Below are positions 1 to 6,647 of a stretch of 18,295 nt of DNA, piece after piece. Location of the stretch: contig JAJZWQ010000046.1 in the NCBI GenBank assembly GCA_021846605.1, positions 1 to 18,295 of the forward strand. The letters run 5' to 3'. Made by a program: the position numbers and the translations under genes. The stretch is from Bacillota bacterium (GTDB lineage Bacteria > Bacillota_E > RBS10-35 > JAJYVN01). The stretch's first letter is position 1. The number at the start of each line of letters is the position of its first letter. The notes under the pieces are model-generated. The model saw only the letters and a program-made list of their open reading frames with translations. It was not told the origin of the DNA and did not search any database.

Positions 1-157
1 TGACGTTGACCGCGTCCACGTGGGGCGCAAAGCGGCGAGCGCGCTGCAAAAGGCCCTCCAGATCCGGCGCCCGGGGTGGGTCGATCTCGGCTGTCAGGAG
101 ACACCCCTGCCCCCGCAAGCGATCGACCAATGCGCCCCGACGCCCCGGCTCCGCCAT
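1..157 (-). CDS. Methylenetetrahydrofolate reductase-type protein, N-terminal fragment
   Basis: The reading frame opens with ATG at 157-155 and stays open for 52 codons to the left edge, so only the N-terminus is visible. It contains LLTAEIDPPRAPDLEGLL (residues 20-37) and ends with PHVDAVNV. This matches the first beta strand of the MTHFR barrel (T/S-x-E-hydrophobic-D/x-PPR), where the conserved Glu (E24 here) acts in folate or flavin chemistry. The family reduces 5,10-methylene-THF to 5-methyl-THF with FAD, in methionine and one-carbon metabolism. The EIDPPRG-like wording resembles the MTHFR half of homocysteine methyltransferase/MTHFR fusions as well as stand-alone MetF; the missing C-terminus prevents a choice. 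A purine-rich site (GAGGGAGGG, 175-167) lies 9 nt before the ATG. The gene starts 21 nt after the rpiA stop, so the two are probably co-transcribed. Confidence 0.72.
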   Translation of the reverse strand, partial: MAEPGRRGALVDRLRGQGCLLTAEIDPPRAPDLEGLLQRARRFAPHVDAVNV

Positions 158-178
158 CTCGCGATGCCCTCCCTCGCG

Positions 179-928
179 CTATCCGGTCCAGACGCGGCAA
201 CTGCCGTCGGCCGCCCCGACGATCACCGTGGGTTGCAGGCCGCAGAAGAGCCCGTGCTCGACGACCCCGGTCAGGCCCTTGATCGCGGAGGCCAACGGCG
301 CCAGTTCCTCCCCAGGGGGAAACCGGCAATCCAGGATATAGTGGCCTCCATCGGTGTGCACCGGGCCGTCGGCACCCACGCGCAGATGCGGTTCCGCGCC
401 CAGGGCGGCCAGCTCCCCTGCCGTCCGTCGCCAACCGAAGGGCACGACCTCCACCGGCACGGGGGCATGCTCCCCCAGACGGGACACAAGCTTGCTCTCG
501 TCCACCACGATGGCCAGGCGCCGCGCCGCCAGGGCAACGATCTTCTCGCGCAGGAGCGCCCCGCCCAGGCCCTTGACCAGGTCGCGCCGCGGGTCCACCT
601 CGTCGGCACCGTCGATGTCCAGGTCGAGCACGGGCCGCTCCTCGAGCGTGGCCACCGGGATACCGAGGGCGCGCGCCTGCGCCAGGGTGGCTTCCGAGGT
701 GGCTACGCCCACGACGCGCAGCCCCTCCCGGGCCACGCGCACTCCGAGTGCGCTCACCACCAGCGCGGCGGTGCTCCCGGTGCCCAGCCCAAGCACCATG
801 CCATCCTGTACCTCGGCCACGGCGCGGCGTGCCGCCAGCGCCTTCTGTCCCGCCTGATCGAGCGGCAGGTGCCACACCCCCCGCGGATCGTTCGTCGCCG
901 GCACGCGTGGGCCTGCCACCGGCCCCAT
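179..928 (-). CDS. rpiA: Ribose-5-phosphate isomerase A
   Basis: This enzyme interconverts ribose 5-phosphate and ribulose 5-phosphate in the non-oxidative pentose phosphate pathway (cytosol). From the ATG at 928 the product is 249 residues, slightly longer than the usual 220-235. Family motifs appear in order: phosphate-binding GLGTGSTA (47-54), DGADE (107-111) with the active-site acidic residues, KGLGGALLREK (119-129) with the conserved Lys and catalytic Glu, and DGPVHTDGGHYILD near 187-200. The start is uncertain. The ATG at 928 has no clear ribosome binding site, and the first 20 or so residues look unlike family N-termini. In-frame GTG codons at 904 and 877 would give about 241 and 232 residues, and the latter fits the family best. 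It diverges from the thioredoxin reductase gene and is followed closely by the MTHFR-type gene. Confidence 0.93.
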   Translation of the reverse strand: MGPVAGPRVPATNDPRGVWHLPLDQAGQKALAARRAVAEVQDGMVLGLGTGSTAALVVSALGVRVAREGLRVVGVATSEATLAQARALGIPVATLEERPVLDLDIDGADEVDPRRDLVKGLGGALLREKIVALAARRLAIVVDESKLVSRLGEHAPVPVEVVPFGWRRTAGELAALGAEPHLRVGADGPVHTDGGHYILDCRFPPGEELAPLASAIKGLTGVVEHGLFCGLQPTVIVGAADGSCRVWTG

Positions 929-936
929 GCTAGAAT
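928..936 (+). promoter_or_regulatory. Extended -10 promoter for the thioredoxin reductase gene
   Basis: TGCTAGAAT at 928-936 matches an extended -10 element (TGn followed by TATAAT with one mismatch). It would start transcription near 943, shortly before the ribosome binding site GAGGAGG at 952-958 and the GTG start at 966. No good -35 hexamer is visible, as expected for extended -10 promoters. It lies in one of the few AT-containing spots of this region. Confidence 0.45.
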
Positions 937-965
937 GCGTCGCTGGTAGACGAGGAGGGATTTGG

Positions 966-1952
966 GTGGTCCGGGCGCAGCCGGAACTCTGTGTGATCGT
1001 CGGCTCGGGATGCGCCGGCCTGACCGCTGCCATCTACGCGGCGCGCGGGCGCTTGCGCCCCCTGGTGATCGAGGGGATGGAGCCGGGGGGCCAACTGGCG
1101 CTGACCAGCTTGGTCGAGAACTTCCCGGGGTTTCCCGAGGGCATCGGCGGCTTCGACCTGATCGAAAACATGCGCCGCCAGGCGGAGCGCTTCGGCACCC
1201 GGTTCCGGACGGGGCTGGTGGGACGGGTCGAACTGGACACCCGGCCGTTCCGCATCCACCTGGAGGACGAGGGCGAGTCCGTGCAGGCGCACTGCCTCAT
1301 CATCGCGTCCGGCGCCCGGGCCCGCACCTTGGACCTGCCAGGGGAACGGGAGCTTTGGGGGAACGGGCTGTCCGCCTGCGCGACCTGTGACGGGGCCTTC
1401 TTCCGCGACCAGGTCGTCGCGGTGGTGGGCGGGGGCGACTCCGCTATGGAGGACGCCCTATACCTGACGAAGTTCGCCAGCCGCGTGCATGTGGTGCACC
1501 GCCGTGACCGCCTGCGCGCCAGCAAGATCATGCAAGAGCGGGCGCTGGCGCACGACCGCATCGAATTCCACTGGAACCGTGCGCCCACGGCCCTGGTGAC
1601 CGCCCCCGACGGCCGCCTGGCGGGGCTGCGGTTGCAGGGCAGCAACGGCGAGCAGGCCGACGAGGTCCTGGACGTGGACGGCGTGTTCTACGCCATCGGC
1701 CACGAGCCCAACACCACCATGCTCGGCGCGCAACTGCCGAAGGACCCCCAGGGCTACCTCACGGCCCACGGGGTACAAAGCCACATCCCCGGGGTCTTCA
1801 TCGCCGGGGATGTGTCGGATCACCGCTACCAGCAGGCGGTTACCGCCGCGGGCACCGGCTGCGCGGCGGCCATGGAGGCCGAGGACTGGCTGCAGGCCGA
1901 GGGGCTCTTGGGGGAGGAGGGCGCGGCAGGACCCCTCACGCCCGCTCCATGA
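966..1952 (+). CDS. trxB: Thioredoxin reductase (NADPH, FAD-dependent)
   Basis: A 328-residue low-molecular-weight thioredoxin reductase, which passes electrons from NADPH through FAD and a redox-active disulfide to thioredoxin in the cytosol. Visible are the FAD-binding dinucleotide motif GSGCAG (13-18), GGQL and ENFPGFPEGI, the redox-active CATCD (138-142), the NADPH-binding motif GGGDSA (155-160), HRRD (about 175-178), and the closing FAD motif GDVSDHRYQQAVTAAGTG. The length is normal. The start chosen is GTG at 966, because GAGGAGG at 952-958 lies 7 nt upstream and the N-terminus then matches the family; an ATG at 927 in the same frame has no such site and would add 13 atypical residues. 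A Cys replaces the usual Pro in the first motif (GSGPAG). The 3' end overlaps the convergent rlmD gene by 17 bp. Confidence 0.95.
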   Translation: MVRAQPELCVIVGSGCAGLTAAIYAARGRLRPLVIEGMEPGGQLALTSLVENFPGFPEGIGGFDLIENMRRQAERFGTRFRTGLVGRVELDTRPFRIHLEDEGESVQAHCLIIASGARARTLDLPGERELWGNGLSACATCDGAFFRDQVVAVVGGGDSAMEDALYLTKFASRVHVVHRRDRLRASKIMQERALAHDRIEFHWNRAPTALVTAPDGRLAGLRLQGSNGEQADEVLDVDGVFYAIGHEPNTTMLGAQLPKDPQGYLTAHGVQSHIPGVFIAGDVSDHRYQQAVTAAGTGCAAAMEAEDWLQAEGLLGEEGAAGPLTPAP

Positions 1953-3351
1953 GCGCGCAGCACTCCACGTGCGCCGTCTGCGGGAACATGTCCACGGGCT
2001 GGACGGCGCGGAGCCGGTAGGCGCGCTGCAATTCCCCGAGGTCGCGCGCGAGGGTAGCCGGATTGCACGAACAGTACACGACGCGCCGGGGCCCCACGCG
2101 GAGGATCGCCTCCAGGACCTCCGGCGCCGCCCCCTTGCGCGGGGGGTCGAGCACGACCACCGTCGGGCGGAGACCCGCGCGCACCAACTCCGGCAGCACG
2201 GCCTCCGCCGCCCCGAGGTGGAAGCGGAGGTTGTCCTGGCGGTTTTCGGCCGCGTTCTGGCGCCCGTCGGCCACGGCCGGCCCCACATCCTCGATCGCCT
2301 CCACCGCACCGGACCGCCGCGCCAGGAACAGGGACAGCGTGCCAACACCCGCGTAGAGATCCACGACGGTGTCCCCCGGACCAGGGGCGGCCTGCTCGAC
2401 GGCGACGCGGTACAGGGACTCGGCCTGCGCGGGGCTCACCTGGAAGAACGACACGGCCGAGACCAGGAAGCGCAAGCCGTCCAACTCCTCCACGAGGTGG
2501 TCGCGGCCGGCCAGCGTGCGGGTGACCCGCCCCAGGATCGCGTTGCCCGGGCTGGGATTGATGTTGTGCACCACGCCGACGCACTCGGGGATGGCCTTGC
2601 GGATCCCGGCCGCCAGTGCCGGCCCGGCCGGAAAGTGCGGGCCGGGCGTGACCAGGGCGACGAGCACCTCCCCGCGTCGGCGGCTGACCCGCGCCACCAC
2701 GTGGCGCAGCACTCCCGTCCGCGTCCGCTCGTCGTACGCCGGGATCGCCAACTCGTCGACTAGGCGCCGGGTGACCGCCAGGACCCTGTCCAGGAGAGGA
2801 TGCTGAATCCGGCAGCTCTCAAAGGGGACGACACGGTGGCTGCGCGCCGCGTAGAAGCCCGCCCGCACCCCCGCGCCCTGCGCCTCCGGCGGCGTAAACG
2901 GCACGGCCATTTTGTGGCGGTAGCGCCAGGGCGGATCCGCGGGCAGCGTCGGCCGGACGAGGGTTTCGGGCTCCGCCAAGTGGCCGAGGCGGCGCAGGGC
3001 CTCCACGATGATCTTCCGCTTCCACTCCAACTGTGCTGGGTAGGACAGGTGCTGCCAGGTGCAGCCGCCGCACTCCGGGTAGACGGGGCAGGGCGGCGCC
3101 ACGCGGTCGGGGGCCGGGCGCACAACGGCGAGGATGCGGGCCCGCGCGTAACTGGCCGCCGAATCGGTCACGGCGACGCGCAGGAGGTCTCCGGGAGCCG
3201 CATGCGGCACGAAGACGGCCAGGCTCCCGTACCGCCCGACGCCGTCCCCCTCGGCCGCCAGGCCGGTGATTTCGAGTTCGAAGCTGGTGCCAACCGGAAG
3301 CGCGCCGCCCTTGACGGGTCGGGCAGGCGTTCCCCTCATCCCTGCCGCCAC
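1936..3351 (-). CDS. rlmD: 23S rRNA (uracil-C5)-methyltransferase, RlmD/RumA family
   Basis: An AdoMet-dependent RNA m5U methyltransferase of the RumA/RlmD/RlmCD type. The product is about 471 residues. Order of parts: N-terminal TRAM RNA-binding domain (about 15-75, FELEITGLAAEGDGVGRYG); [4Fe-4S] ligands in CPVYPECGGC (C88, C94, C97) with a fourth Cys in FESC (C180); a central domain ending at FFQ (Q304); the AdoMet loop VDLYAGVG (330-337); DPPRKG (402-407); and the catalytic CSCNP (nucleophile C429). The target uracil cannot be read from the sequence: Gram-negative RlmD modifies U1939, while the Bacillus homologue RlmCD modifies two sites. I prefer GTG at 3351, because GGGGGATGGA lies just upstream; ATG at 3339 is possible but has no well-spaced site. 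trmL lies upstream on the same strand, 282 nt away. Confidence 0.94.
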   Translation of the reverse strand: MAAGMRGTPARPVKGGALPVGTSFELEITGLAAEGDGVGRYGSLAVFVPHAAPGDLLRVAVTDSAASYARARILAVVRPAPDRVAPPCPVYPECGGCTWQHLSYPAQLEWKRKIIVEALRRLGHLAEPETLVRPTLPADPPWRYRHKMAVPFTPPEAQGAGVRAGFYAARSHRVVPFESCRIQHPLLDRVLAVTRRLVDELAIPAYDERTRTGVLRHVVARVSRRRGEVLVALVTPGPHFPAGPALAAGIRKAIPECVGVVHNINPSPGNAILGRVTRTLAGRDHLVEELDGLRFLVSAVSFFQVSPAQAESLYRVAVEQAAPGPGDTVVDLYAGVGTLSLFLARRSGAVEAIEDVGPAVADGRQNAAENRQDNLRFHLGAAEAVLPELVRAGLRPTVVVLDPPRKGAAPEVLEAILRVGPRRVVYCSCNPATLARDLGELQRAYRLRAVQPVDMFPQTAHVECCALMERA

Positions 3352-3374
3352 CGGAGTCCATCCCCCGGATGGGC

Positions 3375-3380
3375 ATTGTA
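3375..3380 (-). promoter_or_regulatory. Possible -10 element for rlmD
   Basis: Read on the minus strand this is TACAAT, five of six matches to TATAAT, about 24 nt upstream of the GTG at 3351. It is a rare AT-rich spot in the trmL-rlmD spacer. No recognisable -35 hexamer sits 17 nt further upstream (CGCCCG is found there), so the call rests on the -10 alone. Confidence 0.33.
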
Positions 3381-3406
3381 TCCGAGTCTGGGGCTCGCGG
3401 GCGGCT

Positions 3407-3587
3407 GGCACGGGGAGGCACGTGCCGGGCTGGGGATCCCGGCTGCAGGCAGGACCCCCCCGTGACGCTTGCCGCCGCCGGAAACCCCAGGGGCCGGTGG
3501 CCCCGCCAAAAGGCCCTCCCTGGCCGACGCATCCCGCGCCTATGCCCTCCCTGGATCCCGGGGCGACCGGCCCGTCCTGGTCCGGTC
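3407..3587. repeat. Cluster of short inverted and direct repeats between trmL and rlmD
   Basis: The 282-nt spacer holds several perfect short repeats. GGCACG/CGTGCC at 3407-3412 and 3421-3426 overlaps and excludes GCCGGG/CCCGGC at 3424-3429 and 3438-3443. GGGGCC/GGCCCC sits at 3490-3495 and 3499-3504, and GACCGG/CCGGTC at 3565-3570 and 3582-3587. An 11-bp direct repeat, GCCCTCCCTGG, occurs at 3513-3523 and 3544-3554, 31 bp apart. None is followed by a T run on either strand, so they are not classic terminators. They could be operators, RNA structure, or chance in GC-rich DNA. Confidence 0.3.
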
Positions 3588-3633
3588 ACGACTCCATTCG
3601 CGCCCCGCGTGTCGTTTCTGGGGGCCAGGCGGT

Positions 3634-4107
3634 TCAGGCCATGCCCGGGTAGCCGAGTTGCCGCAGGGCTTCGTAGGCGGCGATGGATACCGCGTTGCTC
3701 AGGTTGAGCGAGCGCCATCCTGGCCGCATGGGGATGCGGACCCAGGCGTCCGGCCAGGCGGTCAGGAGTTCCTGCGGCAGGCCGCTGCTTTCGCGGCCGA
3801 ACACCAGGGCGTCGTCCGGCCCGTACGAGACGGCCGTGTGCGGCCGCAGGGCGTGGGCCGTGAACAGGCGCAGCGGGCGGTCGCCCAGGTCGGCCAGGCA
3901 GTGGCCCCAATCGGGGTGGACGGACAGGCGGACGGAGGGCCAGTAGTCCAGGCCCGCGCGCCGCAGGTGGGACTCGTCCAGCGAGAACCCGAGCGGTTCC
4001 ACCAGGTGCAGGTGGCAACCGGTGACCACGCAGGTCCGGGCGACGCTGCCGGTGTTGGGTGGGATCTCGGGCGCGACCAGCACCACATGCAGGGGCGTCG
4101 GCACCAC
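3634..4107 (-). CDS. trmL: tRNA (cytidine/uridine-34 2'-O-)-methyltransferase TrmL
   Basis: A 157-residue SPOUT (TrmH/SpoU) enzyme that 2'-O-methylates the wobble nucleotide 34 of certain tRNA-Leu species with AdoMet. The short length without an extra RNA-binding domain is typical of TrmL (formerly YibK/CspR). SPOUT motif 1 is APEIPPNTG (12-20, N18), motif 2 is FGRESSGLP (103-111), and motif 3, which forms the knot and binds AdoMet, is the SLNLSNAVSIAAYEALRQ stretch (133-150). Start: two adjacent GTG codons at 4107-4102 follow GGGGGGGAG; both give an N-terminus that fits the family, while the first in-frame start further upstream (4179) would add 24 glycine/alanine-rich residues with no match. 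It is divergent from the SLC13-type gene (119-nt gap) and upstream of rlmD, giving a pair of RNA methyltransferases. Confidence 0.93.
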   Translation of the reverse strand: MVPTPLHVVLVAPEIPPNTGSVARTCVVTGCHLHLVEPLGFSLDESHLRRAGLDYWPSVRLSVHPDWGHCLADLGDRPLRLFTAHALRPHTAVSYGPDDALVFGRESSGLPQELLTAWPDAWVRIPMRPGWRSLNLSNAVSIAAYEALRQLGYPGMA

Positions 4108-4226
4108 CTCCCCCCCGATCCTACCGCAGCCGCCGCCCGCCGCGTTCACGGCACCGGCCAGGGAAACCCCAGGACACAAGGGAAGTCCGCAACGCGACCG
4201 TGTATATGGCCGGAGGGGGGCTGCCC

Positions 4227-5972
4227 GTGACCCCGGCCGGATGGTTTGTCTGCGCGATCATCGCCGGTGCCGCATACCTGGGCGCCAGCGGTCGGGCGGA
4301 CGTCGACGTCATCGGCGCGCTCATCTGGCTGGCGCTGGCATTCGGCCGGGTCCTGCCCCTACCCACACTCCTGGCCGGGTTCGGTACCGACGCCGTGCTC
4401 CTGGTCGCCTCCATGATGGCCGTGGCTGAGGCCTTCCGGCAGGTGGGGGCGGCCGAACACCTGGGGCGCTGGCTCGTGCGCCACACCGGCACCCGCGAAG
4501 CGCGGGCCCGGGTCGTTGTCGCCATGACGGGGAGCCTTTTGGCCGCCCTGGTGGAGAGCACAGCGGCGACGGTCGGCCTGCTGCCGCTGGTGGCGCGGCT
4601 GGGGCGCGCCGGGCACCATCGCCCCCAGCGCCTCTACCTGCTCGCCGCGCTGGGGACCATGGCCGGCGGCATGCTCACCCTGGTTGGGACCAGCGGCAAC
4701 GTGGTGGCCCAGGGCGTGCTGGCAAGCCTGGGCCAGCCCACGTTCGGCTACCTGGAATTGGGCCGCCTGGGCGTTTTTATCGTCGCCCTCGCAGCGCTGT
4801 ATGCCCTGACCGTCGCCGGCCGGCTCCTGCCGCGGCCAAGCGGCGTCGCGCTCGACGAGGCGATCGCCGCCCTCCGCTCCTACGCGGCAGAGATCCCGAT
4901 CCCCCCGGGGTCACCCCTGGCGGGGCACACCCTGCGCGAGTCCGCCCTACGCGCCGAGCGGGGGGTGGACGTCCTCGCCGTCGTGCGGGGCGGTGCTCGC
5001 CTCCCCGACCCTGGCCCCGACCAACTGCTGCAAGCCGGCGACACGTTGGTCGTCATCGGACCCGCGGAGGCGGTCGCCGGTCTGCACAACGCGCCCGACG
5101 ACGCCGCGCTGGGATCGACGGTCGAAGGCCTCATTCCACCCGACTCCCCCTGGGTGGGGCGGACCCTGGCCCACTTGCGCCTGCGCGGCGCGGGGCTGCG
5201 GGTGCTGGGGATCTGGCGCCACGGCCAGACGCTGCGGGGCGCCCTGGCCGACCAGAGCCTGCGGGCCGGCGACGTGTTGTTGGCACGCGGCGAACGGGCG
5301 GCGCTGGCCGGGCTGCAGTCGGCCGGCAACATCGCCTGGCTCAATCCGGTGGATTCCCCCGACCACGCGGGACGGACCGGCGCCCGCCGCATCGTCATCG
5401 CCCTGGCCGTTCTCGCCGCGTTTATCGGGGCGGCGGCCACCGGCAGGGTGGACCTGGGCCTGGCGGGGTTTGGGGCCGCGGTGGCGCTGGTGATCGGCGG
5501 CTGCCTGGACGCCCGTCAGGGATACGCGGCTATTCAGTGGAAGGTCCTGGTCCTGTTGGCGGGGGTCATCCCCCTGGGGGACGCGATGTCCCGGACGGGT
5601 GTGGCCGCCCTGATCGCCCGCGGTCTGCTGGTGCTCGCCCACCACTGGGGCACCACCGCGGCGCTGGCCGGGCTATGTGTCGCGGCCAGTCTGCTGACCC
5701 AGGTCCTCTCCAATGTGGCGACGGCGGCCGTCATGACGCCGGTCGCCGTCCAACTGGCCCAGGGTTCGTCTCTGGCCGTCAAGGCCTGCGTGGCCGCAGT
5801 CCTTGTGTCCGTGCTATGTACGCCCCTGACCCCGATGGCGAGCAAGCCGACGATCCTGGTGCAGGAGGCGGGCGGCTACCGGCCCGCCGACTACCTGCGC
5901 CTGGGCCTGCCCTTCAGCCTCTGCTGCCTGGCGGTCGCGGTGCTGGTCGCCCCGCTTCTGTGGCCGACGTGA
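4227..5972 (+). CDS. SLC13-type divalent anion permease with two TrkA-C (RCK_C) domains
   Basis: A 581-residue inner-membrane transporter of the SLC13/DASS (ArsB/NhaD superfamily) type, which usually imports sulfate, dicarboxylates or other divalent anions with sodium. The N-terminal half has about six hydrophobic segments (roughly 5-20, 27-50, 53-72, 98-122, 134-166, 172-200) and the signature LVGTSGNVV (152-160). A cytoplasmic insert (about 205-385) holds two RCK_C/TrkA-C domains, one near IPPGSPLAGHTLRES (225-290) and one near PPDSPWVGRTLAHL (304-366). Another six hydrophobic segments follow, with LSNVATAAVMTPVAV (494-508) and TPLTPMASKPTILV (532-545). The substrate cannot be told. I chose GTG at 4227 because GGAGGGGGG (4212-4220) ends 6 nt before it; ATG at 4206 has no such site. 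The C-terminal half lacks the textbook GTPTN signature. Confidence 0.88.
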   Translation: MTPAGWFVCAIIAGAAYLGASGRADVDVIGALIWLALAFGRVLPLPTLLAGFGTDAVLLVASMMAVAEAFRQVGAAEHLGRWLVRHTGTREARARVVVAMTGSLLAALVESTAATVGLLPLVARLGRAGHHRPQRLYLLAALGTMAGGMLTLVGTSGNVVAQGVLASLGQPTFGYLELGRLGVFIVALAALYALTVAGRLLPRPSGVALDEAIAALRSYAAEIPIPPGSPLAGHTLRESALRAERGVDVLAVVRGGARLPDPGPDQLLQAGDTLVVIGPAEAVAGLHNAPDDAALGSTVEGLIPPDSPWVGRTLAHLRLRGAGLRVLGIWRHGQTLRGALADQSLRAGDVLLARGERAALAGLQSAGNIAWLNPVDSPDHAGRTGARRIVIALAVLAAFIGAAATGRVDLGLAGFGAAVALVIGGCLDARQGYAAIQWKVLVLLAGVIPLGDAMSRTGVAALIARGLLVLAHHWGTTAALAGLCVAASLLTQVLSNVATAAVMTPVAVQLAQGSSLAVKACVAAVLVSVLCTPLTPMASKPTILVQEAGGYRPADYLRLGLPFSLCCLAVAVLVAPLLWPT

Positions 5973-5981
5973 GCCGCTGCA

Positions 5982-6017
5982 GGCACCTGCCTTCCGGCCG
6001 CGGAACCTAACGGTGCC
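5982..6017 (+). repeat. Nested hairpin before the small coiled-coil gene
   Basis: GGCACC (5982-5987) pairs perfectly with GGTGCC (6012-6017). Inside it TTCCG (5992-5996) pairs with CGGAA (6001-6005) around a GCCG loop. The element starts 9 nt after the SLC13-type stop and ends 3 nt before the ribosome binding site of the next gene (AAAGGGGG, 6021-6028). No T run follows, so it is not an obvious intrinsic terminator; it could stabilise or separate the messages of the two genes. Confidence 0.4.
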
Positions 6018-6035
6018 GTGAAAGGGGGCGATGGC

Positions 6036-6338
6036 ATGCCCGGCTTTCTGGAGAACGTGGGGAAGGCGGCCGTGCGCGGCGCGGCCCGGGCGGCGGCCAA
6101 GGCGGAGTTCGCCGCACAGCGGGCCAAGTTACAGGGGGATCTGGAACGTCGGGAGCAGGAGGTGTTGGTGGCCTACGCTCGACTGGGCCGCCTGGCGTTC
6201 AGGGCGGCCCAGGGCGGCGGTCCACTGCCTGAGGGCGCGGGCCCCCCGCTCCTGGACGGCATCCGCCAGGCGGAGGCGGCCGCGCAGGCGGTGCGCGGTG
6301 AACTGGAGCGGTACGGCGGCGGACAGCCCGGCGGATGA
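6036..6338 (+). CDS. Small Ala/Arg-rich coiled-coil protein, unknown function
   Basis: A 100-residue protein with no catalytic motif, signal peptide or membrane segment. Residues 3-25 form an amphipathic Ala-rich helix beginning PGFLENVGKAA. Residues 25-58 form a charged coiled coil (AEFAAQRAKLQGDLERREQE), followed by a Gly/Pro hinge (60-70) and a second helix (72-93, LLDGIRQAEAAAQAVRGELE). The plan of short N-terminal helix, long charged helix with an AYARLG-like turn, hinge and second helix resembles small Firmicutes proteins that often carry a C-terminal zinc ribbon; this one ends in GGGQPGG with no cysteines. That resemblance is from memory and is a weak inference. ATG at 6036 is chosen because AAAGGGGG (6021-6028) lies 7 nt upstream; GTG at 6018 would start inside the hairpin. 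Confidence 0.72.
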   Translation: MPGFLENVGKAAVRGAARAAAKAEFAAQRAKLQGDLERREQEVLVAYARLGRLAFRAAQGGGPLPEGAGPPLLDGIRQAEAAAQAVRGELERYGGGQPGG

Positions 6339-6372
6339 GCGGTCGGCACAGGCCCGGTGGGGAGGGGCGGGC

Positions 6373-6645
6373 GTGGACCTCGGCCTTGCGGCCGGGCTAC
6401 ACGCTCGGCGCTGGCGGCACGGGCGGCGCTGGCTGGCGGCGACGGGCAGCCGCTCCCCGAGCCTGATGCGCTCATTGCGCTTGCGGCGGGCCGGGTCCGG
6501 ATGGGCCATCGCGTGGCAGGCCACTGGCACGGCGTCGGCCGCCCTACCGGTCTGGTGTGGTCCGCCTGGCGGGGCTCGATCTCGATGTCTCGGCGGGATC
6601 ACGACCAACCGTCTGGACCGCCTGCCGGCCGTGCGCGCCGGATAG
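6373..6645 (+). CDS. Doubtful 90-codon ORF, no recognised family
   Basis: GTG at 6373 follows a strong ribosome binding site, GGGGAGGGG (6359-6367), at 5 nt spacing, and the frame runs 90 codons to TAG at 6643-6645, only 2 bp short of the convergent ABC exporter stop. Support ends there. The product (begins MDLGLAAGLHARRW) is rich in Arg, Trp and Gly, has no recognised motif, and has the composition of a chance frame in GC-rich DNA. The overlapping frame in the other phase from about 6400 to 6560 is equally protein-like, so a decayed gene with frameshifts is another possibility. Read this as either a small orphan gene or the non-coding 309-nt gap between 6339 and 6647; I see no tRNA or T-tract terminator in it. 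Confidence 0.25.
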   Translation: MDLGLAAGLHARRWRHGRRWLAATGSRSPSLMRSLRLRRAGSGWAIAWQATGTASAALPVWCGPPGGARSRCLGGITTNRLDRLPAVRAG

Positions 6646-6647
6646 CC

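Noticed and set aside
4201..4208. TGTATATG as a -10 element for the permease or, in reverse, for trmL
   Set aside because: For the permease it would place the transcription start on top of the ribosome binding site. For trmL the TATACA match lacks a -35. It is too weak to list as a promoter.
6625..6641. CCGGC/GCCGG hairpin as a two-way terminator between the convergent genes
   Set aside because: The stem is only 5 bp and there is no T run on either side, so it is not distinguishable from chance at this GC content.
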